Assembly: GCF_003515065.1 (NCBI RefSeq)
Contig: NZ_QXGH01000036.1
Coordinates: 20,269 to 84,268, forward strand
DNA from: Nocardioides immobilis
GTDB lineage: Bacteria > Actinomycetota > Actinomycetes > Propionibacteriales > Nocardioidaceae
DNA length: 64,000 bases
Direction of reading: 5' to 3'
Shown here: one piece after another, positions 7,851-16,649 of the stretch
Layout of the letters: every line of letters starts with the position of its first letter
How positions within the stretch are numbered: the stretch's first letter is position 1
Program-made: the position numbers and the translations under genes
The notes under the pieces: generated by a model
Database searches by the model: none
The model's input: only the letters and a program-made list of their open reading frames with translations
Told to the model about the DNA's origin: nothing

Positions 7851-9025
7851 CCTGTGTATCCCTCCGCGAGGAAGGTGGAGCCCGCGGCTGACGAGCTGAT
7901 CGTCTCCAGCTCGCCGACCTGGCGGCGTACGTCAAAGTCGGTGGCGTCGGGCAGCCGGTGGAGCATGGTCGTCATCCAGTACGAGAAGTGCTGGGCTCGC
8001 CAGACGCGCGATAGAGCCCTGACGGTGTAGTCGTCGAGCGTCTGGGGGTCGCTCTTCGTGATGGCCCGCTCGAGTTCCTCGGCGAGAACACGGACATCAG
8101 CCAGGGCAAGGTTGAGACCCTTCGCTCCCGTCGGAGGCACGGTGTGCGCGGCGTCGCCTGCCAGCAGCATCCGGCCGTGCCGCATCGGCTCCTGGACGAA
8201 GCTCCGGAAGGGCAGCACCGTCTTCGACGTGATCGGACCCTCATGCAGCGTGTATCCGTTCGCGCCTAAACGGGACTGCAGCTCCTCCCAGATCCGGTCG
8301 TCGGACCAGTCGGCGACGTCGGTGTCGGGGTCGCACTGGAAGTACATCCGTTGCAGGGTCTCGGTGCGCTGGCTGATCAGCGCGAATCCGCGCTCGGAGT
8401 GGTTGTAGATGAGCTCAGGCGCGCTGGGAGGAGCCTCGGCGAGGATGCCGAACCATGCGAACGGGTACTCGCGGAAGTACTGGCGGCGCGCTGTCTCGGG
8501 AACCGCGTACCGACAGGCGCTGCGTGATCCATCAGCACCGACGAGGTAGTCGCATCGGACCTCTTGGGCGCGCCCGTCCGCATCGGTGAACCGCATGCCC
8601 GGTGAGTCCGAGGTGAAGTCGACGACCTCGACGTCCCGCACACCGAACCGCACGTCTCCACCGTCGCGCTTCCGGGCGTCGGCGAGGTCGATGAAGACGT
8701 CGGTCTGCGGGTAGAGCTGTGTCGCTGCACCCGTGAGCCCGTGGAAGTCGATCCGGTGGCTGCCGCCACCGAAGGCGAGGTCGATGCCCGCGTGCTCGTG
8801 GCCGTCGCGCAGCACCCGATCGGAGACACCCGACTCGACGAGCAGCTCCACGCTCCCCTGCTCGAGGATCCCTGCCCGGTGTGTCTCCTCGATCTCGCGC
8901 CGGCTTCGGAGGTCGACGGCTACGGAGTCGATGCCGACGCGTGCGAGCAGGTGGGACAGCATCAGGCCGGCTGGGCCGGCGCCGACGATGCCCACCTGGG
9001 TCCGGATGACGGGACCGACAGTCAC
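7835..9025 (-). CDS. pobA: 4-hydroxybenzoate 3-monooxygenase
   Basis: Class A flavoprotein hydroxylase making protocatechuate from 4-hydroxybenzoate. The 396 residues carry the FAD dinucleotide motif GAGPAG (15-20), the NAD(P)H/FAD motif YLVGADGSRSACR and the ribityl-binding GDAAHTVPPTGAKGLNLA. Length and motifs match PobA rather than the phenol hydroxylase branch. It sits directly upstream of pcaHG, supplying their substrate, and overlaps its upstream hydrolase gene by 4 bp. Confidence 0.93.
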   Translation of the reverse strand: MTVGPVIRTQVGIVGAGPAGLMLSHLLARVGIDSVAVDLRSRREIEETHRAGILEQGSVELLVESGVSDRVLRDGHEHAGIDLAFGGGSHRIDFHGLTGAATQLYPQTDVFIDLADARKRDGGDVRFGVRDVEVVDFTSDSPGMRFTDADGRAQEVRCDYLVGADGSRSACRYAVPETARRQYFREYPFAWFGILAEAPPSAPELIYNHSERGFALISQRTETLQRMYFQCDPDTDVADWSDDRIWEELQSRLGANGYTLHEGPITSKTVLPFRSFVQEPMRHGRMLLAGDAAHTVPPTGAKGLNLALADVRVLAEELERAITKSDPQTLDDYTVRALSRVWRAQHFSYWMTTMLHRLPDATDFDVRRQVGELETISSSAAGSTFLAEGYTGWPNS

Positions 9026-10167
9026 GCGAACACGTCCTCGATCCAGTCCGCCGTGAACGACCCGACGTGGGGAAGGTGGTCGAGCCCGACATGCTCGGTC
9101 GCGCCTTCGTCCGCAGTGAAGATGCGCAGCTCGCGCCGGGGGCTGTTCACGGCCTGGTCATAGGACTGGTGCGCGTACCGGACGTTGATCTGGCGGTCGT
9201 TCTGGCCGTGGGTGATCAGGAACGGGCAGGTGATGTACTCGACGACGCCATTGAGGTTGACCGCCTCGGCGTCCTTGATGAACGACTCGACATCCTTGCC
9301 ACCCCAGACCCACAGGACGTGCTCCCAGTAGTGCGGGACCGGGTTCTCACCCTCACGCTCAAGGCGCTTCTTCTGCACCTCGCCCCAGTTGTGGTTGGCG
9401 CCCCAGGCGACGACGAGCTTCAGGCGCTTCTCGAACGCGGCGGCGCGCGGCGCGTAGTAGCCCCCGAGCGACCAGCCGACGAGGCCGATCCGCTCGGCGT
9501 CGACGTCGGCACGAGTCTCGAGGTAGTCGACGCAGGCCGTTGCCCAGTCCTCGCTCTCGACCCTCGCCTTGAGCCCGTGCAAGCGCAGCGCCTCGCCGCT
9601 CCCGGGACAGTCGACCATCAGCGTCGAGATTCCGCGCGCGGCCATCTCCTTCGGCCAGCCCGAGGAGTACATGTGCTCCTTGGTGGAGTCCAGGCCGTTC
9701 CACATGATCATCGTCGGGGCCGGCGTGCCGTCGGGCCGCTCCGCACGAGTGAAGTACGCCGGCAGGTCGTCACCTTCGAACGGCACGGCCACGCGGGTCG
9801 TCGCTGGGTCGACGAGATCGAACGACCGCTGCATCAGGTCGAGGCAGTGCTGGTAGATGGAATTGCGCGCCGGGTCGCTCGCGCTCTGCATCCGCTCGGC
9901 CTGGCAGATGTAGGCGGCGGCCCGAAAGTACCTCTGCCCTGCCGTGCGGGCATGTCCGGCCTTCTCGGCCTCAGCCGCCTGCTGCTCAAGTTGGTCGGCG
10001 ATCCGCTGCCAGGCGGCCATCAGATCCTTGCTGCCCGCGTCCCCGCGCTGGGCCGCTTCGCGGATTGGCCGGCACGCCCGGTCGACCTCGTCGATGGTGC
10101 CGCCGCTGTTCAGCGTCGCGACCACGCCGAGATTCCAGATGTAGTTGTCGGGGAAATACTCGAACAT
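9022..10167 (-). CDS. Alpha/beta hydrolase, FrsA/2,6-dihydroxypseudooxynicotine-hydrolase-like
   Basis: First gene of the pca operon, 381 residues from an ATG at 10167. A helical N-terminal part (about 1-130) is followed by an alpha/beta hydrolase core with MWNGLDSTKEH, the nucleophile elbow GWSLGGYYAPRAA, THGQNDRQIN (acid region) and a late His in HVGLDHLPHVG. This layout matches the DUF1100/C-C hydrolase group that includes 2,6-dihydroxypseudooxynicotine hydrolase. It could release a 4-hydroxybenzoate- or protocatechuate-yielding side chain and so feed PobA, but the substrate cannot be read from sequence. Confidence 0.75.
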   Translation of the reverse strand: MFEYFPDNYIWNLGVVATLNSGGTIDEVDRACRPIREAAQRGDAGSKDLMAAWQRIADQLEQQAAEAEKAGHARTAGQRYFRAAAYICQAERMQSASDPARNSIYQHCLDLMQRSFDLVDPATTRVAVPFEGDDLPAYFTRAERPDGTPAPTMIMWNGLDSTKEHMYSSGWPKEMAARGISTLMVDCPGSGEALRLHGLKARVESEDWATACVDYLETRADVDAERIGLVGWSLGGYYAPRAAAFEKRLKLVVAWGANHNWGEVQKKRLEREGENPVPHYWEHVLWVWGGKDVESFIKDAEAVNLNGVVEYITCPFLITHGQNDRQINVRYAHQSYDQAVNSPRRELRIFTADEGATEHVGLDHLPHVGSFTADWIEDVFA

Positions 10168-10293
10168 GGGTCGAGCCTGACGCCCGCGCGGACAATCCGG
10201 AAACAACGGCTTCGCATGCCGATCATCACCAGTGGCGATTCCAGTTCCGGCGTCCCGTCGGTCTCCCCTTCCTGCGTGCGTGCGGTGATAGCT

Positions 10294-10303
10294 GGTATCC
10301 GAA
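10294..10303 (-). promoter_or_regulatory. Shared GGATA-core motif, site 1
   Basis: On the minus strand this reads TTCGGATACC. Related decamers lie upstream of the second LysR gene (TTTGGATACC, 19496) and the cupin gene (ATCGGATAAC, 20592). It lies between the divergent hydrolase and flavin-oxidase genes, about 45 bp before the latter's ATG. It could be a LysR half-site. Confidence 0.25.
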
Positions 10304-10348
10304 CGCGGCGATTGCTGGGGCCTTGCCGACCTCCCTAGCCTCGCCAGC

Positions 10349-11749
10349 ATGACCAGCGCCTTGCCTTCCCCGGCTCACTTGGACCTCGTCGAGGCCGGCG
10401 ATCCTGCCTTCGACGACGCCGTGATGAGCCGGGTGTTCAACCTGCGACGTCCGGCGAGGAGGCCGGCCGCTGTGTTGCGTGCCCGATCGGCCGAGGATGT
10501 CGCAGCGGGGGTCCGACTGGCTAACGAGCGTGGATGGCAGGTCACCGTGCGGTCCGGCGGACACAGCTGGGCTGTATGGAGCGTCCGCGACAACGCGCTG
10601 CTGATCGACCTCGGCGCCCTGACCGACATCTCGTTCGACGAGGCGCGTGGTGTCGCGACCGCCGGTCCCGCGGTGCGCGGCGGATCGGATCTCGATCCGT
10701 TCCTGGCCGAGCGTGGCCGGTTCTTCAACGGCGGGCACTGCCCCACGGTGGGCATCGGCGGATTCCTCCTCCAGGGCGGAATGGGCTGGAACTGCCGCGG
10801 CTGGAACTGGGCGGCTGAGAGCGTCGTCGCGATCGATGTCGTGACTGCGGACGGAGAGCTCGTTCGGGCTGACTCATCGCAGAACACCGACCTCTTCTGG
10901 GCGGCCCGCGGATCCGGCCCCGGCTTCCCGGGCATCGTCACGGCATTCCATCTGGAGACGCGTCGTCGTTTCGAACAGCTACGCCAGACGACCTACGTCT
11001 ACCCGCGTGAGCTCGCCTCGGAGGTGCTGACCTGGTTCCACACGGCACGCCACAGGGTGCCGGACTCCGTCGAGCTGGTGGTGGTAGGCATCACGCCACC
11101 GCTCCCCCCGGAACTCGGGTACGAAGGCTCAGTCGTCGTCGTCGACGGCGTCTGCTTCGATGACGATCCAGACGCCGCGGCAGCTGCGTTGGCGCATCTC
11201 GACACGTGTCCCGTCGTGGATCGAGCGCTCCTCACCAGGCGGTGCGAGCCCACTGACATGGCGGCTCTCCGTACCGAGCAGATCCGGTCCAACCCGGAGG
11301 AGCACCGCTATATCGTCGACAACGCCTACCTGACCGGCGACACCGAGGAGGTCGTCTCTCGGCTGGTTCCGGCGTTCACCGACCTTCCGACCGAGAAGGC
11401 GTTCACCCTGTGGTTCGACATGGGCCGGGCTCCTGAACGGCCTCTGGACGGACTTGCGATCTCGCTGCAGACCGACCTCTACTTCGCCGCCTACATCGTC
11501 AACGAGACCGAGGCCGAGGATGACCTGACCCGAGACTGGATCAACGCGACCATGCGCAATCTCGAGCCCGTATCCGCGGGCTGCTACCTGGGCGACTCCG
11601 ACTTCACCCGCCGCCCGCAGCGGTTCATGTCCGACGAGGCGTTCGCGAGACTGCAGGAGATCCGTGCGGCCCGCGACCCGCGCGGTGTCTTCCCGTCGTA
11701 CCTGCTGGCCGACGGGGCCGAACTCAACCGCAACCCCTGGGTCGAGTAG
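10349..11749 (+). CDS. Berberine-bridge-type FAD oxidase, bicovalent flavin
   Basis: A 466-residue VAO/PCMH-fold oxidoreductase. RSGGHSWA supplies His72 and GHCPTVGIGG supplies Cys131, the pair that binds FAD through both 8-alpha-histidyl and 6-S-cysteinyl bonds in this family. The C-terminal berberine-bridge segment ends RNPWVE. Such enzymes oxidise alcohols, amines or aldehyde hydrates using O2. It is transcribed away from the pca operon, and its divergent partner is a C-C-hydrolase-like protein; both families occur in nicotine catabolism, which is suggestive only. Substrate unknown. Confidence 0.85.
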   Translation: MTSALPSPAHLDLVEAGDPAFDDAVMSRVFNLRRPARRPAAVLRARSAEDVAAGVRLANERGWQVTVRSGGHSWAVWSVRDNALLIDLGALTDISFDEARGVATAGPAVRGGSDLDPFLAERGRFFNGGHCPTVGIGGFLLQGGMGWNCRGWNWAAESVVAIDVVTADGELVRADSSQNTDLFWAARGSGPGFPGIVTAFHLETRRRFEQLRQTTYVYPRELASEVLTWFHTARHRVPDSVELVVVGITPPLPPELGYEGSVVVVDGVCFDDDPDAAAAALAHLDTCPVVDRALLTRRCEPTDMAALRTEQIRSNPEEHRYIVDNAYLTGDTEEVVSRLVPAFTDLPTEKAFTLWFDMGRAPERPLDGLAISLQTDLYFAAYIVNETEAEDDLTRDWINATMRNLEPVSAGCYLGDSDFTRRPQRFMSDEAFARLQEIRAARDPRGVFPSYLLADGAELNRNPWVE

Positions 11750-11770
11750 TCGAACCGTCGGAAAAACTCC

Positions 11771-11804
11771 GGGCCGGAGAGAGGCGATCGCATCTCTCCG
11801 GCTC
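11771..11804. terminator. Hairpin between convergent genes
   Basis: A 10-bp perfect inverted repeat (gccggagaga at 11773-11782, tctctccggc at 11793-11802), extended by a G-T and a G-C pair, with a 10-base loop. It sits between the convergent flavin oxidase and SnoaL-like genes. There is no clear U-tract, as is common in actinobacterial terminators. Confidence 0.6.
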
Positions 11805-11828
11805 GGAAACAATTTGCCGGCGTTCCCG

Positions 11829-12251
11829 TCAGTGCGGGATTCCCAACTCGGTGACCACGCCCTCGTGGTCGGTCGAGATGAAGCTGTTGTAGGCAACTCT
11901 GATATCGGTGAACTGTCCGTCCCGCAGGTCGTAGCGGATCAGTCCGCGGAAGTCGAACGTGTGTCCCTTTCGCACCGGCCCGAACAGCGACTCAGGGTCG
12001 TCGCGGAGTGCGGTGAAGTGTGCCCACATCTGAACAGCAGCCGTCTGCTCGTCGCTGACGAACCGCTCCACCGTGAGGTCCTCGCTGAAGGAGGACCAGA
12101 TCCTTGCGTAGTGATCCCGCATCCCTTGCCGACCATCGAACTCCAGAAGTCCGTTCTGCATGTGCAAGTCGTCGGCGATGTACTCGTCGAACGCCGTGGG
12201 GTCCTGCGCATTGAACCGCCTGATGTATTCGTCGTAGTCCTCGCGCTTCAC
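11829..12251 (-). CDS. SnoaL-like (NTF2-fold) protein
   Basis: A 140-residue NTF2-fold protein with a typical N-terminus (DYDEYIRRFNAQDPTAFDEYIADDLHMQNG) and core strand pattern. Family members act as small hydroxylases, isomerases or dehydratases, or have no known activity. It lies 43 bp downstream of the SDR gene in the same orientation, so both are probably co-transcribed and may act on the same intermediate. No catalytic residue can be assigned from sequence alone. Confidence 0.75.
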   Translation of the reverse strand: MKREDYDEYIRRFNAQDPTAFDEYIADDLHMQNGLLEFDGRQGMRDHYARIWSSFSEDLTVERFVSDEQTAAVQMWAHFTALRDDPESLFGPVRKGHTFDFRGLIRYDLRDGQFTDIRVAYNSFISTDHEGVVTELGIPH

Positions 12252-12294
12252 CTGAGGGCTCCTTGGTTCGTTGAATGTCGTCGAACTGCTCGAT

Positions 12295-13062
12295 TCATCC
12301 GAGAACCGTGGCGCCGCCGTCGACTACCAGGTTCACGCCGGTGATCCAGTCGGCCTCGTCGGATACGAGGAACAGTGCGGCGTTGACGATGTCCTCGGGG
12401 CGGCCGGGGCGGCCGAGCGGGATTCGCTCGAGCATCGCCTGGAAGGGCGGAGGGCCGCCGTCGACGAGCCATTCGGTCGAGGGTGTCACCGTGAATCCCG
12501 GGCTGACTGCGACCACACGGATGCCGTGAGGTGCGCCCTCGACGGCGAGCTGCTGGGTCAGGTTGATGACACCTGCCTTGGCGGTGCCGTGCGCGTTCTG
12601 CGCCATGAACTCTACGCCGCGCGTGCCGGCGATAGAGCCTACGTTGAGGATCACTCCCCCCGTCTTCTTGAGCTCTTTCCACGCTGCCTTGCAGGCGTAG
12701 AAGACGATGTTGAGCTCGTTGCTCATGACGAAGTCCCAGTCCTCTACCGAGAGGTCTTCCACGGGGCCGAAGCGGGGAGTCGATGCGTTGTTGTAGAGGA
12801 TGTCGATTCGTCCGTGGAGTTCGGCTGCCGACTCGACCCATGCTGCGGTCGCGGCGGCCGAAGAGAGGTCGACCGGCGCGCTGGATGTGATCTCGCCACC
12901 GGCGTCTCGTACCAGGCGGACGGTCTCATCTGCGCCTTCGCTGAACAGGTCGCAACCGACGACCGCGGCGCCCTCGGCGGAGAACCGCAGAGCGGCAGCT
13001 CGCCCCATGCCGCCTCCGATGCCAGTGATGAGCACGACCTTGCCCTCGAGCCGTCCGGCCAT
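12295..13062 (-). CDS. Short-chain dehydrogenase with His in place of the catalytic Tyr
   Basis: Classical SDR of 255 residues: Rossmann motif TGIGGGMG at 13-20, NNAS at 91-94, Ser143 in NVGSIAG and Lys162. The residue four before that Lys is His158 (AHGTAK) where SDRs normally have Tyr. The C-terminus (TGVNLVVDGGATV) is standard. The start is fixed by AAGGAG seven bases before the ATG at 13062; an upstream extension has no family sequence. Whether the protein is an active dehydrogenase is open. Confidence 0.85.
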   Translation of the reverse strand: MAGRLEGKVVLITGIGGGMGRAAALRFSAEGAAVVGCDLFSEGADETVRLVRDAGGEITSSAPVDLSSAAATAAWVESAAELHGRIDILYNNASTPRFGPVEDLSVEDWDFVMSNELNIVFYACKAAWKELKKTGGVILNVGSIAGTRGVEFMAQNAHGTAKAGVINLTQQLAVEGAPHGIRVVAVSPGFTVTPSTEWLVDGGPPPFQAMLERIPLGRPGRPEDIVNAALFLVSDEADWITGVNLVVDGGATVLG

Positions 13063-13183
13063 AGGAACTCCTTCATGAGATGTGGTGAGCGCGCACGGCG
13101 CTCGAGAACGCGCCCGCGTGAAGTGCGAACGCGATGACCCGCCTGGCTCGGCCTTGTGGCACACGCCCGCGACCCCGGTCAAT

Positions 13184-13203
13184 ACCTCCGATTTTAGGGA
13201 GGT
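13184..13203. promoter_or_regulatory. Inverted repeat upstream of the SDR gene
   Basis: ACCTCC (13184-13189) and GGAGGT (13198-13203) are separated by 8 bases with an AT-rich centre, about 120 bp upstream of the SDR start. It may be an operator for the adjacent LysR product, but no biochemical basis is visible. Confidence 0.3.
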
Positions 13204-13270
13204 TCGGCGCCACATCGGGCTGATCGGGCATCCGCACCCGGGATGTCATGTATCACCGGGATTTCCCGTC

Positions 13271-14188
13271 TCAGGCTTGTTCGTCGATCCCGACGCCGAT
13301 GTTCCGTAGTGCTGCGAGTAGCCACAGCAAGCCAGCGTCGGCGGAGTTGGCCGGATGCCAGTGCGCGACCTCGACCAAGGTCGCCGGCGTCAGCGGCGTT
13401 CGCACCACGGCGATGCGGTCAGGGTGTGCCTCGGCGACGCGCCTCGGCACGATGCTGAACATCAATGTGCCGGCCAACAGTAGTGGGACGGAAAGGAACC
13501 CGCGCACGGTCGTCGCGAAGTAAGGGGTCACACCGTGCTGGGCAAGCATGTCGTCGGCGGGTGTCGAATGCACGTCGCCGAACACCGCGGCGAGGTAGTT
13601 GAGTTCGCGTAGGTCGGACAGTTCCAGAGTGTTGTCGTCACCGAGGCGAGGGTTGTCGCGGTCGGCGATGACGACGAACTCGTCGGAGAAGACTTCCTGT
13701 TTCCGGCCGGGTACGCCGCGGCCGCTGCTGGCGATGAAGAGGTCTCGCCTCAGCAGGTCGCTCGGGTCGACGTTGTCGTCGGCGGGCAGTAGGTCGAACT
13801 CGAGGCTCACCGAGGGTGCGACCTCGTTGCAGTGACGGATGAGTGGCGCAGCCAGCACCGACAACGCGTAGTCCGACGCCGCGATCAAGAACGTACGGTC
13901 GCTGGACTCGGCGACGAACGGCGGGCGCGGGTCGAGCGTCTGGGTGAGGACCGTCATCGCCTCCGCCACGACCGGAACCAGGCTCCGGGCGCGAGGGGTG
14001 AGCTCGAAATGGCGGCCGACCTTGACCAGCAGCGGATCGTCCAGCTGCTTGCGCAGCCGCCGGAGCACGCCACTCATCGCGGGTTGGGTCATGCCGATCC
14101 GCTCACCAGCGCGGGTGAGGTTCTTCTCCGCGAGGATCGCGTCGAGCATCACCACGAGGTTGGCATCCATCTGCCGCAACTTCGTCAT
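13271..14188 (-). CDS. LysR-family regulator, NodD-like
   Basis: A 305-residue regulator. The N-terminal winged HTH reads NLVVMLDAILAEKNLTRAGE with IGMTQPAMSGVLRRLRKQ, and LTPRARSLVPVV closes the linker helix, a pattern of the NodD/NahR-like branch that often responds to aromatic compounds. The effector domain follows from about residue 90. The start is set by AGGAGG before the ATG. It lies between the SDR and aldehyde dehydrogenase genes, all on the minus strand, and probably controls this aromatic cluster. Confidence 0.88.
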   Translation of the reverse strand: MTKLRQMDANLVVMLDAILAEKNLTRAGERIGMTQPAMSGVLRRLRKQLDDPLLVKVGRHFELTPRARSLVPVVAEAMTVLTQTLDPRPPFVAESSDRTFLIAASDYALSVLAAPLIRHCNEVAPSVSLEFDLLPADDNVDPSDLLRRDLFIASSGRGVPGRKQEVFSDEFVVIADRDNPRLGDDNTLELSDLRELNYLAAVFGDVHSTPADDMLAQHGVTPYFATTVRGFLSVPLLLAGTLMFSIVPRRVAEAHPDRIAVVRTPLTPATLVEVAHWHPANSADAGLLWLLAALRNIGVGIDEQA

Positions 14189-14241
14189 GACACCTCCTCC
14201 TCGCCGGTATCCGCGGGCGTCGTCACATGCTAGTCACGCCG

Positions 14242-15654
14242 TCAGTGGCCGTCGGTCGCCGGCATGTCTGCGATCCAGTTGGTGCGGACGTTGGTGAACT
14301 CGAGGAGTCCCTCGCGTGAGAGTTCCCGTCCGTAGCCGCTGTTCTTGATGCCGCCGAACGGCATTCGCGCGTCCGATGCCGGCACGCTGTTGACGAAGAG
14401 CGCCCCCGAGCGGATCTGCTGGCCCAACGCGATACCGCGGTCGACGTCTGAGGTCCAGATGCTGGCGGCAAGGCCGTACGCTGTGTCGTTCGCGAGCTCG
14501 ACGGCATGCACCGCGTCCCGGGCGCGAACAACGGGCAGGACGGGACCGAACGTCTCTTCACGGAAGGCCGTCATCTCTCGGGTGACATCCCCCAGCACGG
14601 TCGGTGCGTAGTAGTTGCCGGCCTGGTCCATGCGTTCGCCACCGACGAGCAGGCGGGCGCCTTCGGACAGCGTCGTGCTGACCTGCCGCTCGATGTCGTC
14701 GACGAACGCCTCCTTCGCCAACGGCCCGATCTGGGTCGAGGGATCGAGCGGGTTCCCGACCCGTAGCGCGGCAACCAGGGGCACGATGCGTTCCAGGACC
14801 TCGTCGTAGATCGCGTCCTCAACGATGAGCCGCTTAGCGCACAGACAGCTTTGGCCGGCGTTGACGAACCGGGACTGCACTGCGAACGGAACCACTGCGT
14901 CCAGGTCGGCATCGGCGAGGATGATGAACGGGTCGGACCCGCCCAGTTCGAGGACGGTCTTCTTCAGAGCAGTGCCGGCCGCTGCGGCGACGGCAGCGCC
15001 GGCGCGCTCGCTCCCGGTCAATGTGACGGCCGCGACTCTGGGGTCGGCGATCACCGGTGGGACCAGTGCGTGGTCGTCAATTACCAGCGTCGTGAGGAGT
15101 CCTTCCGGATACCCGGCACGACGGAAGAGGCCCTCGATGGCCAGGGCCGACCCGGTGACGTTGGCGGCGTGCTTCAGCAGGCCGCCGTTTCCAGCGGTCA
15201 GGGCAGGGACGGCGAACCTGAGGACCTGCCAGTAGGGGAAGTTCCACGGCATGATGGCAAGCACGAGGCCGATCGGCTCGTAGCCGACCCAGGATCGTTT
15301 TGCGTTCGTCTCGACGAGCGCCGGTGCGAGGAACTGCTCGGCGTTCTCGGCGTAGTAGTCGCACGCGAGAGCGCACTTGAGGACCTCGCCGCGGGCCTCG
15401 GCGATCGGCTTGCCCATCTCGCGACTGATCAGCAGCGCGTGCTCATCGACCTCGTCGCGGAGCAGCGTCGCCAGTCGGCGCAACGGGTCGAGTCGTGCCT
15501 CGACCGTTGTGGTGCTCCAAGAATCGAACGCGGCAGCTGCGCCGCTGATCGCGGCCTCCACGGCTGCGGGGTCCATGACCGGGATCTGGTCCCACGGCTC
15601 ACCGGTGGCTGGGTCGACGAGCTCGATGACTGGCGGTGCGGTGACGGTGTTCAT
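14242..15654 (-). CDS. NAD(P)-dependent aldehyde dehydrogenase
   Basis: A 470-residue ALDH with catalytic Cys270 in NAGQSC, general base Glu236 in LELGGSDP, and the oxyanion Asn138 in PWNFP. The overall look (IMPWNFPYWQVLRFAVPALTAGN) is of the succinate-semialdehyde/aliphatic branch. In this cluster it may oxidise a ring-cleavage semialdehyde formed by the dioxygenase at 18474-19409. GGAAGGA precedes the ATG. Exact substrate not deducible. Confidence 0.88.
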   Translation of the reverse strand: MNTVTAPPVIELVDPATGEPWDQIPVMDPAAVEAAISGAAAAFDSWSTTTVEARLDPLRRLATLLRDEVDEHALLISREMGKPIAEARGEVLKCALACDYYAENAEQFLAPALVETNAKRSWVGYEPIGLVLAIMPWNFPYWQVLRFAVPALTAGNGGLLKHAANVTGSALAIEGLFRRAGYPEGLLTTLVIDDHALVPPVIADPRVAAVTLTGSERAGAAVAAAAGTALKKTVLELGGSDPFIILADADLDAVVPFAVQSRFVNAGQSCLCAKRLIVEDAIYDEVLERIVPLVAALRVGNPLDPSTQIGPLAKEAFVDDIERQVSTTLSEGARLLVGGERMDQAGNYYAPTVLGDVTREMTAFREETFGPVLPVVRARDAVHAVELANDTAYGLAASIWTSDVDRGIALGQQIRSGALFVNSVPASDARMPFGGIKNSGYGRELSREGLLEFTNVRTNWIADMPATDGH

Positions 15655-15688
15655 GACGGGGGTCCTTCCGTTGGAACGCTAGGCACGA

Positions 15689-16648
15689 TCAGCCGACGGG
15701 ACCGGCTGCAGGGGAGCGTGCGGGGGGTACGCGATGTCCGGGGCTGCGCGTTTGCGTCACGCGGTTGCTGATCGATCCAAGTCCGTCTACGGCCATCGTG
15801 ACCACGTCACCGACCTGCAAGGGTGGCGGCTCCATCACGCCGCGGCGGCCCCACATCTCGGCGAGGGCACCTCCGGCGCAGGTGCCGGTGGCAAGCACGT
15901 CGCCGGCACCCACCCATGCGTCCCTAGAAGCGTGGCTGAGCATCTCCTCGAAGGACCAGGCCATGTTTGCCAGGGAGTCCCGTCCGATCTCGGTGTCGTT
16001 CACGCTGACCGTCATGGTCAGGTTGTAGCGGTCCCCTACCCGGTAGGGCTCCAGCTCGTCGGGTGTGGTGATCCACGGCCCGAGCGTCGAGGCGAAGTCC
16101 TTGCCCTTGGCCGGTCCGAGGCTGACTTGCATCTCACGTCGTTGGATGTCGCGCGCCGACCAGTCGTTGAAGACTGCGTATCCGACGATGTGCTCGGCGG
16201 CCTGGTCGACGGTGAGGTCGCGTACCTTCGAGCCGACCACTGCCGCCACTTCCAGTTCGAAGTCCAGCGCCTGGGTGTCTGGTGGCATCGGCACGTCCTG
16301 CCTGTGGCTGATCAGCGAGTGCGGGTTCATGAAGATGAAGGCGGGCGCGTCGTACCACGCCTCGGCGATCTCTGCTGTTCCTGCGACGCTCTGGGTCACG
16401 CCGCGGACGTGCTCCTCGAAGACGACGAAGTCGCGCATCGCGCGCGGCTCGATCGGCGGAACGAACCGGACGTCGTCGAGGGGAATGCGATGATGCCGGC
16501 CCGCTTGGGCCTCCAGGAGATTCCGCTCCGGCAGGCTCATGGTGAGGACGTCGAGGACGTCGAGGTTGCGCGGGAGGGAGCGAACCATGTCGTGGCGCAC
16601 GGTCCCGAGCAGCACTGCACCGTTGTGCTCGTAGCGGGCCAGTTTCAT
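15689..16648 (-). CDS. Fumarylacetoacetate-hydrolase-family protein
   Basis: A 319-residue FAH-fold enzyme. Metal-binding acidic residues are in FEEHVRG and FELEVAAVVG, with DWSARDIQRREMQVSLGPAKGKDF as the family core. It hydrolyses or decarboxylates/isomerises dioxo acids; in meta-cleavage pathways such proteins act after the semialdehyde dehydrogenase. Its ATG at 16648 is one base past the stop of the quinol-monooxygenase-like gene, so the two are coupled. The last 25 residues are Pro/Arg-rich and may be a disordered tail. Confidence 0.88.
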   Translation of the reverse strand: MKLARYEHNGAVLLGTVRHDMVRSLPRNLDVLDVLTMSLPERNLLEAQAGRHHRIPLDDVRFVPPIEPRAMRDFVVFEEHVRGVTQSVAGTAEIAEAWYDAPAFIFMNPHSLISHRQDVPMPPDTQALDFELEVAAVVGSKVRDLTVDQAAEHIVGYAVFNDWSARDIQRREMQVSLGPAKGKDFASTLGPWITTPDELEPYRVGDRYNLTMTVSVNDTEIGRDSLANMAWSFEEMLSHASRDAWVGAGDVLATGTCAGGALAEMWGRRGVMEPPPLQVGDVVTMAVDGLGSISNRVTQTRSPGHRVPPARSPAAGPVG

Positions 16649-16649
16649 C

